Assembly (NCBI GenBank): GCA_958415625.1
Contig: CATYZI010000007.1
Coordinates: forward strand, 1-64,000
Direction: 5' to 3'
Source: an uncultured Collinsella sp.
GTDB taxonomy: Bacteria > Actinomycetota > Coriobacteriia > Coriobacteriales > Coriobacteriaceae
DNA length: 64,000 bases
A program made the translations under genes and the position numbers. Under the pieces are notes generated by a model. That model worked only from the letters and a program-made list of their open reading frames with translations, was not told the origin of the DNA and did not search any database. This document shows, one piece after another, positions 7,515-16,156 of this stretch (within the stretch, counting starts at the first letter, position 1; the number at the start of each line of letters is the position of its first letter).

Positions 7515-9272
7515 ATGAACGAGATCAAGTGCCCGCATTGCGGCGAAGTTTTTAAGGTCGATGCGTCCGGTTATGCGGATATCGTCAAGCAGGTGCGCGA
7601 TGCCGAGTTCTCGCGCGACCTGGATGAGCGCGTGAAGGCGGTCCAGCGCGAGGACGAGCAGGCACTGGAGCTTGAGCGCTCGCGCTCGACGGCTGCTTTG
7701 CAAAAGGCAGAGTCTCAGCGCGACGCTCAGCTTGTCGAGCAGAAGAATGCTGCAGCTCAGCAGCTGGCGCAAGAGGTTGCCAAGCGCGATGCTGAGCTTG
7801 CCGAGCTGCGCGCCAAGCTCGAGGGCGCCGTCACAGAGCGCGAGAGTGCAAGCCAGCGCGCGGCGGTAGAGGCCCGCGCCGACGCTCAAAAGGAAAATGC
7901 CGAGCTTCAGCGCGAGATCGACAATTTGCGTGCGCAGCTGGAGCGCAAAGATGACGAAGCAAAGCTTGCCGAGGCGGCGGCACGCAATGCTGCTCAAAAC
8001 GACCTGTTCGCGCGCGACGCTCAGATTGCCGAGCTGCAGGCCAGGCTCGCCGCGGCGGACAAGGCCCAGGAGATGGCGCTTGCCGCTGCCGCGGCAGAGT
8101 CGCAGCGTGAGCTCGATGCTGCTCGCAGCGAGGCCGAGCGCGCGCTTGCTGACTATCGCGCGAAGGTGCAAGAGAAGTTTTCCGCCGCAAAGGCTCAGTC
8201 CGAGCAAGAGGCCGAGGGCCTGCGTGCCCAGCTGCGCGAGCAGGAACTGATGGCAAAAATGAACCTGTCAGAGGCGGTCGCCGCGGCGGAGCGAGAGCGC
8301 GATGAGGCACGTGCCAAACTGACGAGCGAGCTGGCGGTGCGCGATTCTCGCGAGGAGCAAGCCAAGGCGGCACACGAGCTCGAGCTTGCGCAGGCCAAGC
8401 GCGCGAGCGATGACCTGATTCGCTACAAGGATGAAGAGATTGAGCGCCTTAAGGACATGAAGGTTCGCCTGTCCACCAAGATGGTGGGCGAGTCGCTCGA
8501 GCAGCACTGCGAGACCGAGTTTAACCGTCTGCGCATGACGGCGTTTCCTAATGCGTACTTCGAGAAAGATAACGATGCATCCGAGGGCACCAAGGGAGAC
8601 TTCATTTTCCGTGAGTGCGACGCGAGCGGCAACGAGGTCATTTCGATTATGTTCGAGATGAAAAACGAGAACGACGAGACCGCGACCAAGCATAAAAACG
8701 AGGACTTCTTTAAGAAACTCGATCACGATCGTCGCCAGAAAGGCTGTGAGTACGCGGTGCTCTGCACGCTGCTCGAGCCCGAGAGCGAGCTTTACAACGC
8801 GGGAATCGTGGACGTGAGCTATCGCTACGAGAAGATGTATGTGATCCGCCCGCAGTTCTTCATTCCCATCATTACGCTGCTGCGCAATGCCGCCATGGGT
8901 TCGCTTCGCTATAAGCAGGAGCTGGCGGAGTACAAGCAGCAGAATATCGATGTCACGAACTTCGAAGCCAAGATGGAGAAGTTCAAGAACGATTTCGGCC
9001 GCAACTACGAGATCGCGAGCCGCAAGTTCCAAACGGCAATCGATGAGATCGACAAGACGATTAGCCATCTGCAGAAAACCAAGGAGGCGTTGCTGTCCTC
9101 CGAGAACAATCTGCGCCTTGCCAACAAGAAAGCCGACGATCTTACCATTCGCAAGCTCACGTGGGGCAACAAGACCATGAAAGCAGCGTTTGACGAGGCG
9201 CGCGGGGCCGCGACAGAGACGAACGATGAGCCAGCCGAGGCGGATTCGTATGAGGTCGAGGATGCCGAGTAG
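7515..9272 (+). CDS. DUF2130 domain protein with long coiled coil
   Basis: This 585-residue protein begins with a small zinc-finger-like CPHCG (C6, C9). About 290 residues of Ala/Glu/Arg-rich coiled coil follow (about 20-310), then the conserved DUF2130 region (about 315-560) with the motif FEMKNEND. The fold is often compared with RmuC-like or restriction-type nucleases, so a DNA-related role is possible. That is not proven. The ribosome site GAGGAG precedes the ATG. The gene is monocistronic and ends in a strong terminator shared with the convergent helicase. Confidence 0.85.
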   Translation: MNEIKCPHCGEVFKVDASGYADIVKQVRDAEFSRDLDERVKAVQREDEQALELERSRSTAALQKAESQRDAQLVEQKNAAAQQLAQEVAKRDAELAELRAKLEGAVTERESASQRAAVEARADAQKENAELQREIDNLRAQLERKDDEAKLAEAAARNAAQNDLFARDAQIAELQARLAAADKAQEMALAAAAAESQRELDAARSEAERALADYRAKVQEKFSAAKAQSEQEAEGLRAQLREQELMAKMNLSEAVAAAERERDEARAKLTSELAVRDSREEQAKAAHELELAQAKRASDDLIRYKDEEIERLKDMKVRLSTKMVGESLEQHCETEFNRLRMTAFPNAYFEKDNDASEGTKGDFIFRECDASGNEVISIMFEMKNENDETATKHKNEDFFKKLDHDRRQKGCEYAVLCTLLEPESELYNAGIVDVSYRYEKMYVIRPQFFIPIITLLRNAAMGSLRYKQELAEYKQQNIDVTNFEAKMEKFKNDFGRNYEIASRKFQTAIDEIDKTISHLQKTKEALLSSENNLRLANKKADDLTIRKLTWGNKTMKAAFDEARGAATETNDEPAEADSYEVEDAE

Positions 9273-9291
9273 GGGATAGCGTATCGCGCAA

Positions 9292-9331
9292 AAAGCGGGG
9301 CCGCTGGCGATGTTGCCAGCGGCCCCGCTTT
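9292..9331. terminator. Bidirectional terminator between convergent genes
   Basis: A perfect 17-bp stem (9292-9308 with 9315-9331) and 6-nt loop is flanked by A-rich and T-rich sequence on the two sides. It can end both the DUF2130 transcript and the helicase transcript from the other strand. Confidence 0.9.
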
Positions 9332-9352
9332 GTTTCGTCCCATTGCGCCCGG

Positions 9353-12034
9353 CTAGTCCTCGAGCAGGTTCTCGATAAAGCCGACACGGTAGTTCTTGAA
9401 GATTACCTCGCCGCCGTCTTGCGTGGCGTCCAGATCGACATCGCCCATGATGCCAAAATCGTGGTCGCCATCCTCGTCAGCAAAGATCTGGTGCACGTGC
9501 CATACGTGCGCGGTCTTCTCGTCGGACTCGTCGATGGAAAACATCGCGGCGCTGCGGGCATCTCCGTCGGTGAGGATTTCCTCGTGCTGCTCGTGGTAAG
9601 CGTCGAGTGCTTTTTGCCAGCGGATCTCGCTCATGCCCCAGTCGTCGTCGAGCTCGCCCAGGTCGCGAACGTGCTCGCGGGCGGCAAGGGTCACGCGGCG
9701 GAAGAGCGCGTTGCGCACCAACAGCGTGCAGCCGCGGCGGTCCGCCACGACCTCGTCGATGCCCTGCGGCGGCGCAGCATCGAGGGCTGCCGGGTTGCCG
9801 GCGTTCTCCCACTCGTCCACCAGGCTCGAGTCCACCGAGCGCACCACAAAGCCGAGCCACGAGATAATGTCGCGCAGACGCTCGTCGCGCTTCTCGATGG
9901 GCACGGTGCGGTCGAGCGAACGGTAGGCCTCTGCCAGGTAACGCAGCAAAATGCCCTCGGAGCGGGCGATGCCGAGCTTTTGAATGTAACCCTTAAAATC
10001 GCTCGCGCTTTCCAGCATATCGCGCAGGACGCTTTTGGGAGAGAGCTGGTAGTCGTTTGCCCAGGGCACTTCCTGGCAGTACTTGTCGAAGGCGGCGTCG
10101 AGCAAGTCCTCGAGCGGTTTTTCGTAGGTGACATCCTGGATGCGCTCCAGGCGTTCCTCATATTCGACGCCGTCAGCCTTCATTTCGGCCATCGCGCGGT
10201 CGCGCGCTGCGCGCTCCTGAGCGCGCAGCACCTGCTTGGGATCCTCGAGCGTTGCCTCGACCATCGAGATCAGGTCCATGGTATAGGTCTCGCTCTCGGG
10301 ATCGAGCAGCTCCAGCGCGGCAAGCAAAAACGGCGAGAGCGGCTGGTCGAGCGCAAAGTCCTCGGGCAGGTCGACCGTCAGCGCGTAGTCGATGTCCGGC
10401 GCGGCGTCAGCCGGAGCGTCGGGTGCGGGCGGCACTTCGGTGCGAACGACGACGCCGGAATCGATGAGCGTGGCGAAGATCTCGTCGGCACGAACCTCGA
10501 GCTTTGCCTTTTCCTCAGGGGTCTGCAGACTCGTCTCGATGAGGTCGTGTACGCGGGCTCGGGCATCGCCGCCCTGCTCGACCACGCTAATCACCATGGA
10601 GTGCGTGATGCGCAGGCGCGGCTTGAGTGTCTCGGGCTGCGTCTCGATCAGGCGCTCAAAGGTTTGCTTGTTCCAGGTGACAAAGCCCTCGGGGGCCTTC
10701 TTCTTTTTAATCTTGCGGAGTTTTTTGGGGTCGTCGCCCGCCTTGGCCATGAGCTTGGCGTTCTCGATCTCGTGCTCGGGTGCCTCGGCAATCACCATGC
10801 CCTCGGTATCGAAGCCCGAGCGGCCGGCGCGACCGGCAATCTGATGGAACTCGCGGGCGCGCAGACGACGCATCTTGTAGCCGTCGAACTTGGTGAGCGC
10901 GGTGAGCACCACGGTGTGGATGGGCACGTTGATACCGACGCCGAGCGTATCGGTGCCGCAGATGACGGGTAGCAGGCCCTGCTGCGCCAAGCGCTCGACC
11001 AGCAGGCGGTAGCGCGGCAACATGCCAGCATGGTGCACGCCGACGCCGCATCCGAGCAAGCGCTTGAGGATTTTGCCGAAGGCCGTCGAGAAGCTCGTGC
11101 CCTTGGCCGCCTCCTTGATGGCCTCGCGCTGCTCCTTGCTGGCAATGCCAAAATTGGCGAGCGACTGTGCCGTCGCAAGTGCGGCATCCTGGCTAAAGTG
11201 CACGATGTAGAGCGGGGCCTCGCCACGGCGCATGGCGAGCTCGACCGTGCCCTCGAGGGAGGTCGTCACATAGTCGTAGCTCAGCGGAACAGGACGTGGG
11301 GCGTCGACAACCAAGTCGCAAGCAGCGCCGGTGTGCTCCTCGAGTGAGGCGGCGATGGCAGTGACATCGCCGAGCGTGGCGCTCATGAGCATGAATTGCG
11401 TGTGAGGCAGGGTGAGCAGCGGCACCTGCCAGGCCCAACCGCGATCGGGGTCGGCAAAGTAGTGGAACTCGTCCATGGCGACGCAGCCAACATCGGCATC
11501 TTCGCCCTCGCGTAGTGCGTCGTTGGCGAGGATCTCTGCCGTGCAGCAGATGACGGGCGCCTTGGTGTTGATATGCGTGTCGCCGGTGATCATACCGACG
11601 TTATCGCGGCCGAGCACCTGCACCAGGTCGAAAAACTTTTCGCTGACCAAGGCCTTGATGGGGGCCGTGTAATAGCAGCGCTTGCCCTGCGCCATGCCCA
11701 TAAAGAGCATGCCCAGTGCGACGAGCGATTTGCCCGATCCGGTCGGTGTGCCCAAAATGACGTGATCGCCGGCTGCCAGGTCCATGAGGGCCTCTTCTTG
11801 GTGGTCCCACAGTTCAATGCCGCGGTCGCTCGTCCATTCAAAGAAGCGCTCGAAGGCCTGGTCGGGCGTGAGCCACGGTTCGGGCTCGCTGCCGTCCTCG
11901 GGCTCCCACCAGGTGGGGGAGAGCGCACCGAGCGAGCCGAATTCGGCTTCGGTTCCCGTGCCGCCGGAGAATGAACTGGCGGCTCCGGCACCGGAGACGG
12001 TGCTGGCGGCGATATCTGTCGTGGTCTGTGCCAT
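9353..12034 (-). CDS. DEAD/DEAH-box helicase with DUF3516 (Ski2/Mtr4-like)
   Basis: This helicase of about 893 residues belongs to an actinobacterial superfamily 2 group with a C-terminal DUF3516 region. Walker A is GTPTGSGKS (about 95-103), motif II is DEFH, and motif VI is QIAGRAGRSG. The Ski2-like architecture suggests RNA unwinding or surveillance. The N-terminal ~45 residues are low-complexity Ala/Ser/Gly/Thr. The frame stays open to 12190, but the ATG at 12034 is chosen because it follows a GAGAGAAAG site and begins the family-like protein. The gene is convergent with the DUF2130 gene. Confidence 0.88.
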   Translation of the reverse strand: MAQTTTDIAASTVSGAGAASSFSGGTGTEAEFGSLGALSPTWWEPEDGSEPEPWLTPDQAFERFFEWTSDRGIELWDHQEEALMDLAAGDHVILGTPTGSGKSLVALGMLFMGMAQGKRCYYTAPIKALVSEKFFDLVQVLGRDNVGMITGDTHINTKAPVICCTAEILANDALREGEDADVGCVAMDEFHYFADPDRGWAWQVPLLTLPHTQFMLMSATLGDVTAIAASLEEHTGAACDLVVDAPRPVPLSYDYVTTSLEGTVELAMRRGEAPLYIVHFSQDAALATAQSLANFGIASKEQREAIKEAAKGTSFSTAFGKILKRLLGCGVGVHHAGMLPRYRLLVERLAQQGLLPVICGTDTLGVGINVPIHTVVLTALTKFDGYKMRRLRAREFHQIAGRAGRSGFDTEGMVIAEAPEHEIENAKLMAKAGDDPKKLRKIKKKKAPEGFVTWNKQTFERLIETQPETLKPRLRITHSMVISVVEQGGDARARVHDLIETSLQTPEEKAKLEVRADEIFATLIDSGVVVRTEVPPAPDAPADAAPDIDYALTVDLPEDFALDQPLSPFLLAALELLDPESETYTMDLISMVEATLEDPKQVLRAQERAARDRAMAEMKADGVEYEERLERIQDVTYEKPLEDLLDAAFDKYCQEVPWANDYQLSPKSVLRDMLESASDFKGYIQKLGIARSEGILLRYLAEAYRSLDRTVPIEKRDERLRDIISWLGFVVRSVDSSLVDEWENAGNPAALDAAPPQGIDEVVADRRGCTLLVRNALFRRVTLAAREHVRDLGELDDDWGMSEIRWQKALDAYHEQHEEILTDGDARSAAMFSIDESDEKTAHVWHVHQIFADEDGDHDFGIMGDVDLDATQDGGEVIFKNYRVGFIENLLED

Positions 12035-12155
12035 GTGTTTGCTTTCTCTCGCGATTGTCCGCCAACTATTATGGCGTAGCGGCGGCGCGGGGTGCCAGCG
12101 CGAAAGAAAATGCAGGAAATGGGCGTCCTGCTCAGCCGTTTGGTGCGGCCGCGAG

Positions 12156-12278
12156 CTAAGTGAGTAGACTTTTTGCGATTTCGCCAGCACATGGCTTTTG
12201 CGTAAGGGATTTACCTGCGGTTTTACTTGTTCCTATGCGGGTTGTGCTTGGCTATTGCTAAAAAGTCTACTCACTTAG
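12156..12278. mobile_element. MITE-like element with 19-bp terminal inverted repeats
   Basis: Two perfect 19-bp inverted arms, 12156-12174 and 12260-12278 (arm begins CTAAGTGAGTAGAC), enclose 85 bases without a meaningful ORF. The 123-bp size and perfect arms fit a miniature inverted-repeat element. Each arm contains a TA near its outer edge, as for TA-targeting (IS630/mariner-like) elements. No second copy or transposase occurs in the window, so mobility is inferred. The element occupies the intergenic stretch between trmB and the helicase (12035-12343). Confidence 0.6.
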
Positions 12279-12343
12279 GCTTGAGGGTCGTTCGTCGGTG
12301 CCTATTTGCGCTTGCTCGCTGGCGACGTGACTGTCAAAAGCCC

Positions 12344-13183
12344 CTATGACTCCTGCGGAAGGCGCTTTTTGCCCTTGCGGGCGCGGTTTCTAAAGTTCTC
12401 GACGGCCTCTTCCATGCCCAGAGGTACATAGGTGAGCTCATCAAGGTTTTCGGGCAGGTAGCAGGCAAGGCTTTGCTCCTGCGCGCGGCCCGCCGCGAGC
12501 TGTTCATCGCTGGGCTGCGCGCCGGGTGTGGCGCAAATGCCATAGACGGCGGCGCCCATCTCGCGTGTGCGGCATTCATATTCGGTCTCGGGGTGCTCGG
12601 GATGGTCGCGGCGGACGTCGTCACTTACCCAAAGCGTGTCGTAGCCTGCCGCGGCAAACTGCCCCAGGGCGTAGTCGCGCAGTGGCTTGCTATCGGTGCG
12701 CAGCGTGACGGTGGCGCCGGCCGTAAGGAGCGGGCGGTAGAGCATCAGATGGTCGACATGGACGAGTCGTTTTTTGGCGTACTTGGCCTTGGGCTGCGGC
12801 GTGGGAAAGTTGATGGTGATGGCATCGAGCTCGCCTGCGGCGAACAGCTGTGGCAGCGATGCGGCACCTCGGGGCAGGACGAGCGCGTTGGATAGCTCCT
12901 GCTCGCGGATTTTCTGTGCGGCATAGGCGATGCAGATGGGCTCCTGGTCCATGCCGATAAAGAGCGTGTTTGGCTCGTGGGCCGCGCGCTCTACAAGGTA
13001 CGTTCCCTTGCCACAGCCAAGATCCAGGTGAAGGTGTTCGAAGGGCTTGCTGCCAGCTGGCGCGCAAGCCTCGCGCCAATCTTCGGCATAAGCCTCGGGG
13101 TTCGTCTCGATCGCATCGGCGTAGCGCTCCAGGCGCTTCTCGAGCACAAAGTTCTTAGGCGTGCGAACGTGGACGGCTCCCAT
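12344..13183 (-). CDS. trmB: tRNA (guanine-N7-)-methyltransferase
   Basis: This 279-residue SAM-dependent enzyme forms m7G46 in the variable loop of tRNAs. The SAM site is DLGCGKG (54-60). The family signature appears as NFPTPQPKAKYAKKRL, a variant of the usual FPDPWPKxRHxKRR. The C-terminus extends about 50 residues beyond short TrmB proteins and ends in a basic stretch. It lies upstream of the inverted-repeat element and is transcribed alone. Confidence 0.88.
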   Translation of the reverse strand: MGAVHVRTPKNFVLEKRLERYADAIETNPEAYAEDWREACAPAGSKPFEHLHLDLGCGKGTYLVERAAHEPNTLFIGMDQEPICIAYAAQKIREQELSNALVLPRGAASLPQLFAAGELDAITINFPTPQPKAKYAKKRLVHVDHLMLYRPLLTAGATVTLRTDSKPLRDYALGQFAAAGYDTLWVSDDVRRDHPEHPETEYECRTREMGAAVYGICATPGAQPSDEQLAAGRAQEQSLACYLPENLDELTYVPLGMEEAVENFRNRARKGKKRLPQES

Positions 13184-13300
13184 GAGGCTCCTTGGTCATA
13201 AATGCGAAACGCATGGCCGCGCGTTCCGTCAATGGGTTGAAAAGGGCGGGCATAGATTGCCCGAAAGATGTGGTGCGGCTCGGCGGCGAGTCGTCGGTGC

Positions 13301-14173
13301 CTACAGGCGCTTGAGAATCACATAGCGGTTGAGCTCGCCGCTACGACCGTCGGCATGGAAGCGCTCAAGCTCGCGCACGGGGACCTCGCCGCTCTTGTAG
13401 AACGTACGGACGCCGCGCACCAGGTCGGTGATCTGCTGATCGTCAAAGTGATGGCAATAGCGGTAGGCGTGGCGGTCGTTTTGCCAGCCGATGAGGTGGT
13501 CGCCGGCTTCAAACTGTGCGGAATCGTAACCCTCAAACGGCGGGGTGAGCTCGGCGCGGGCTTCGGCTCGAACGGCCTTGCGCGCCATGCGCTCGTCGTT
13601 CATAAACTCCCAAAAGCTGATGGCGATGATGCCGCCCGGGCGCGTCTGCCGCACCAGGGCGTCGAGTACGCGTACGCGGTACTCGCACGACGGCACGTGG
13701 TGCATAAAGCCAAAGCAGACCGAGATGTCGGCGAGCGGGGCGTCGAAAAGCACGTCGGGCGTCTCGGCGGGGTTGAGCTTCATGAGGGCGTCGAGCACGT
13801 CGAGCTCCTGGAAGTGCAGGTTGGGAATGCGCAGGGCATGGCCATGTGCATCGATAGCCAAATCTTGACACGAGTCGACACCATAGAACTCAAACGGGCA
13901 GCTGGCATCTGCCGAGGGGTTTGCGCCGTCGACGCCCTTGGCGGCAAGTGCGCCGCCGGCGGCAAAATTCTCGAATCGCATATTGCCGCAGGCAAGATCG
14001 AAGACGCGGACGGGATGCTCGATCGTGGCGACGTCGAGCTGCCCGAGCGCGATGTCCATGGTGCGCACCCAGCCGGGCCACGGGGCCTGGCGCGTATCGG
14101 AGAAGGAGGCGGAGTGCTCGCGATAGAACGTGTTGTTGAGCTGGATGAGCGATGAGGCGAAATCGCGGTTCAC
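13301..14173 (-). CDS. Class I SAM-dependent methyltransferase
   Basis: This protein of about 290 residues has the SAM-binding motif FDLACGN (58-64), an acidic motif II region (FYGVDSC) and PGGIIAISFWEF for motif post-II. A general resemblance to the Trm9/UbiE group is seen, but the substrate is not clear. A GTG start at 14173 is preferred because GGAGGGA precedes it by ten bases; the frame is open to 14221. It is divergent from the XRE gene. Confidence 0.75.
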   Translation of the reverse strand: MNRDFASSLIQLNNTFYREHSASFSDTRQAPWPGWVRTMDIALGQLDVATIEHPVRVFDLACGNMRFENFAAGGALAAKGVDGANPSADASCPFEFYGVDSCQDLAIDAHGHALRIPNLHFQELDVLDALMKLNPAETPDVLFDAPLADISVCFGFMHHVPSCEYRVRVLDALVRQTRPGGIIAISFWEFMNDERMARKAVRAEARAELTPPFEGYDSAQFEAGDHLIGWQNDRHAYRYCHHFDDQQITDLVRGVRTFYKSGEVPVRELERFHADGRSGELNRYVILKRL

Positions 14174-14440
14174 GGCGCGGAACTCCCTCCGTTGGCGGTG
14201 CGGAATTAACAGTACGACCATACTACCGTTAACGCCGCAACGGGGACAACCAAGCTACGGGTCATTGCTTTGTTTGGACACATTTCCGCAGCTCATATGC
14301 ACCCGCAACCGCCGGTTGTCAAAAATCTCACTAGAATAGGTGGCATGTTTTTGGCGGTGGCGGATAGATTTTTAACTGTGCAAGGCGCCTTAAGAACAAA
14401 AACGGTCCGGCGGCACGGCTGGCATCACATAGGAGGAACC
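14174..14440. promoter_or_regulatory. Divergent intergenic region
   Basis: This 267-base gap should hold the promoters for the minus-strand methyltransferase and the plus-strand XRE regulator. AT-rich patches occur around 14310-14345 and 14365-14400. No promoter hexamer pair with good spacing could be singled out. Confidence 0.3.
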
Positions 14441-15163
14441 ATGAATGTAGAAACTGCGCAGCGGCTCGCCGACCTTCGCCGCAGCAAAGGCTTTAGCCAA
14501 GAAGGGCTGGCGCGAAAGCTGGGGCTGTCGCGCCAGGCGGTCAGTAAATGGGAGCGCGCGGAGAGCTCACCCGATACCGAGAACCTGATCTCGCTCGCCA
14601 AACTCTATGGCGTGAGCTTGGACGAGTTGCTCAATCCGAGCGACGAGATTGAGGACGATATCGAGTTTGAGAACGAGGACCGCGCTCGCCAACGCGAGGC
14701 CGAGGCGGCAGAGCGCGCACGCACCCATGAGGCGGCGGCACGTGCCACCGAGGCGGCAACGCAGGCGAGTGATGCCGCCGCCAAGGCGGCGCAAGCGGCA
14801 AGCTGGAGTGCACAGGCCGCCAATGCCGCTACGGCGCAGGCGACGAGTGGCGGTGCGGTTGGCTCGACTCCGGTGAAGGGCCCGTTCCAGTCGTTCCCAT
14901 ATTGGGCCGTGTGCTGGCTGCTGTTCTTTTTGCTGATGTTCCTGTTTGGTGCCGGCCCCTTTGCCGCACTGATCTTCTTTACGATTCCCATCTATCACTG
15001 GGTGGCGCGTGCGCTCGATGGCGATTGGGCGCGCGGGGATATTCAGGTTGGTTCGGCGTCGGTGGCGGTCAAGGCCCAGGGGAAGGATACTTCTGCGGAA
15101 TCTGATGCTGACGTGGCTACCGCGACTACCGCTGAGCCGATTGCCAAAGAGAGTGATGAATGA
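14441..15163 (+). CDS. XRE-family regulator with C-terminal membrane segments
   Basis: This 240-residue protein has a Cro/CI helix-turn-helix domain (about 7-64, motif SRQAVSKWE). An Ala/Glu/Arg-rich linker (about 78-135) likely forms a helix, and two hydrophobic segments (about 154-170 and 172-188) follow. The ATG at 14441 follows AGGAGGAACC, an excellent site; the frame is open upstream to 14270 without one. Its stop overlaps the start of the DUF4097 gene, so the two are coupled. Such membrane-tethered XRE/DUF4097 pairs are typical envelope-stress sensors; the signal is unknown. Confidence 0.85.
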   Translation: MNVETAQRLADLRRSKGFSQEGLARKLGLSRQAVSKWERAESSPDTENLISLAKLYGVSLDELLNPSDEIEDDIEFENEDRARQREAEAAERARTHEAAARATEAATQASDAAAKAAQAASWSAQAANAATAQATSGGAVGSTPVKGPFQSFPYWAVCWLLFFLLMFLFGAGPFAALIFFTIPIYHWVARALDGDWARGDIQVGSASVAVKAQGKDTSAESDADVATATTAEPIAKESDE

Positions 15164-16059
15164 TGAAGCTTTCGCATGAATCCAAGGTACGCTTGGGCGT
15201 TGGCATCGGAGCGTTTGTGCTCATCATCGGGCTTGTCTTTGGCATTTCGCGGACTTTGATTCATTTTGATGGCCCGTGGGATCTCGACGATGTTGTATCC
15301 GGCTTCTCTGGTATGGACGATGCGGTTGACGAGGACGATCTTTTGGATGGCGGTAACTATTCCGCTCAGCCTCAGCAGCTTTCGAGCGAAACCTTTGATG
15401 CCGACGCGTTCACATCGCTTGACTTGGACGTGACGTCGGGCACGGTCGAGGTCAAACACGTCTCCAGCGGGCCAGTGCGCGTAATTGAAAGCGGTCGCGT
15501 GGCAACGGGGACCGTTGCCTTCGATGCGGCAACCCAGAACCTGGCCGAAATCAAGGGCTCTACGCTCAAGATTCGCCAGTTCGATTGCGATGACGAGCGC
15601 GCCATTGACCGCACGGTTACCGTCGAACTGCCGCGCGAAGTTGCCGATAACATGGTGGGCATTACAGCGAATGTAGGATCGGGTGACCTGACGGTCGCGG
15701 GCATTGCGTGTCATGACCTCAACCTGACTTTGGACTCTGGAGACGTTGAGTTTACGGGCACCGTGACCGATACCCTGAATGCCGAGGTCGGTTCGGGCGA
15801 TGTGACGTTCGAGCTTTACCCGGCCCCCGCGAAGTCGATGGACGTGAGTGTGGGCTCGGGCGATGTGGAGATGACGGTTCCGAACTCGACGGGCTTTAAG
15901 GCGAGCCTCACCTTGGGCAGCGGCGACTTTGAGAGCGATTTCCTTCCGCTTGGCTACGACGGCGAGACCATTTTGAATCTTGAATTCGATAACGGCGATA
16001 AGTCTGCTACGTATCGTTTTGAGGTCGGTTCGGGCGACATGTCGTTTGATCCGGAGTGA
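15160..16059 (+). CDS. DUF4097 beta-strand repeat protein, membrane anchored
   Basis: This 299-residue protein has an N-terminal transmembrane segment (about 14-32) and an extracytoplasmic region of beta-helix-like repeats. The repeat G-S-G-D occurs five times (GSGDLTV, GSGDVTF, GSGDVEM, GSGDFES, GSGDMSF) in the C-terminal half. DUF4097 (adhesin-like) proteins commonly accompany a membrane-bound regulator. The start overlaps the XRE stop (ATGATGA). Its likely role is a partner or target of the XRE protein at the cell surface. Confidence 0.85.
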   Translation: MMKLSHESKVRLGVGIGAFVLIIGLVFGISRTLIHFDGPWDLDDVVSGFSGMDDAVDEDDLLDGGNYSAQPQQLSSETFDADAFTSLDLDVTSGTVEVKHVSSGPVRVIESGRVATGTVAFDAATQNLAEIKGSTLKIRQFDCDDERAIDRTVTVELPREVADNMVGITANVGSGDLTVAGIACHDLNLTLDSGDVEFTGTVTDTLNAEVGSGDVTFELYPAPAKSMDVSVGSGDVEMTVPNSTGFKASLTLGSGDFESDFLPLGYDGETILNLEFDNGDKSATYRFEVGSGDMSFDPE

Positions 16060-16105
16060 CATGCGGTTTTCGGAGATCGGTACATATAGGCATGCTCTTT
16101 GATGG

Positions 16106-16137
16106 AGGCGCCGGAGCCGTGACGGGCTTCGGCGCCT
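16106..16137 (+). terminator. Hairpin terminator after the XRE/DUF4097 operon
   Basis: A 13-bp stem with one G-U pair (16106-16118 with 16125-16137) is followed by a weak T-rich stretch just upstream of elp3. Confidence 0.65.
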
Positions 16138-16156
16138 TTGCCTTTACAATGGGGAC

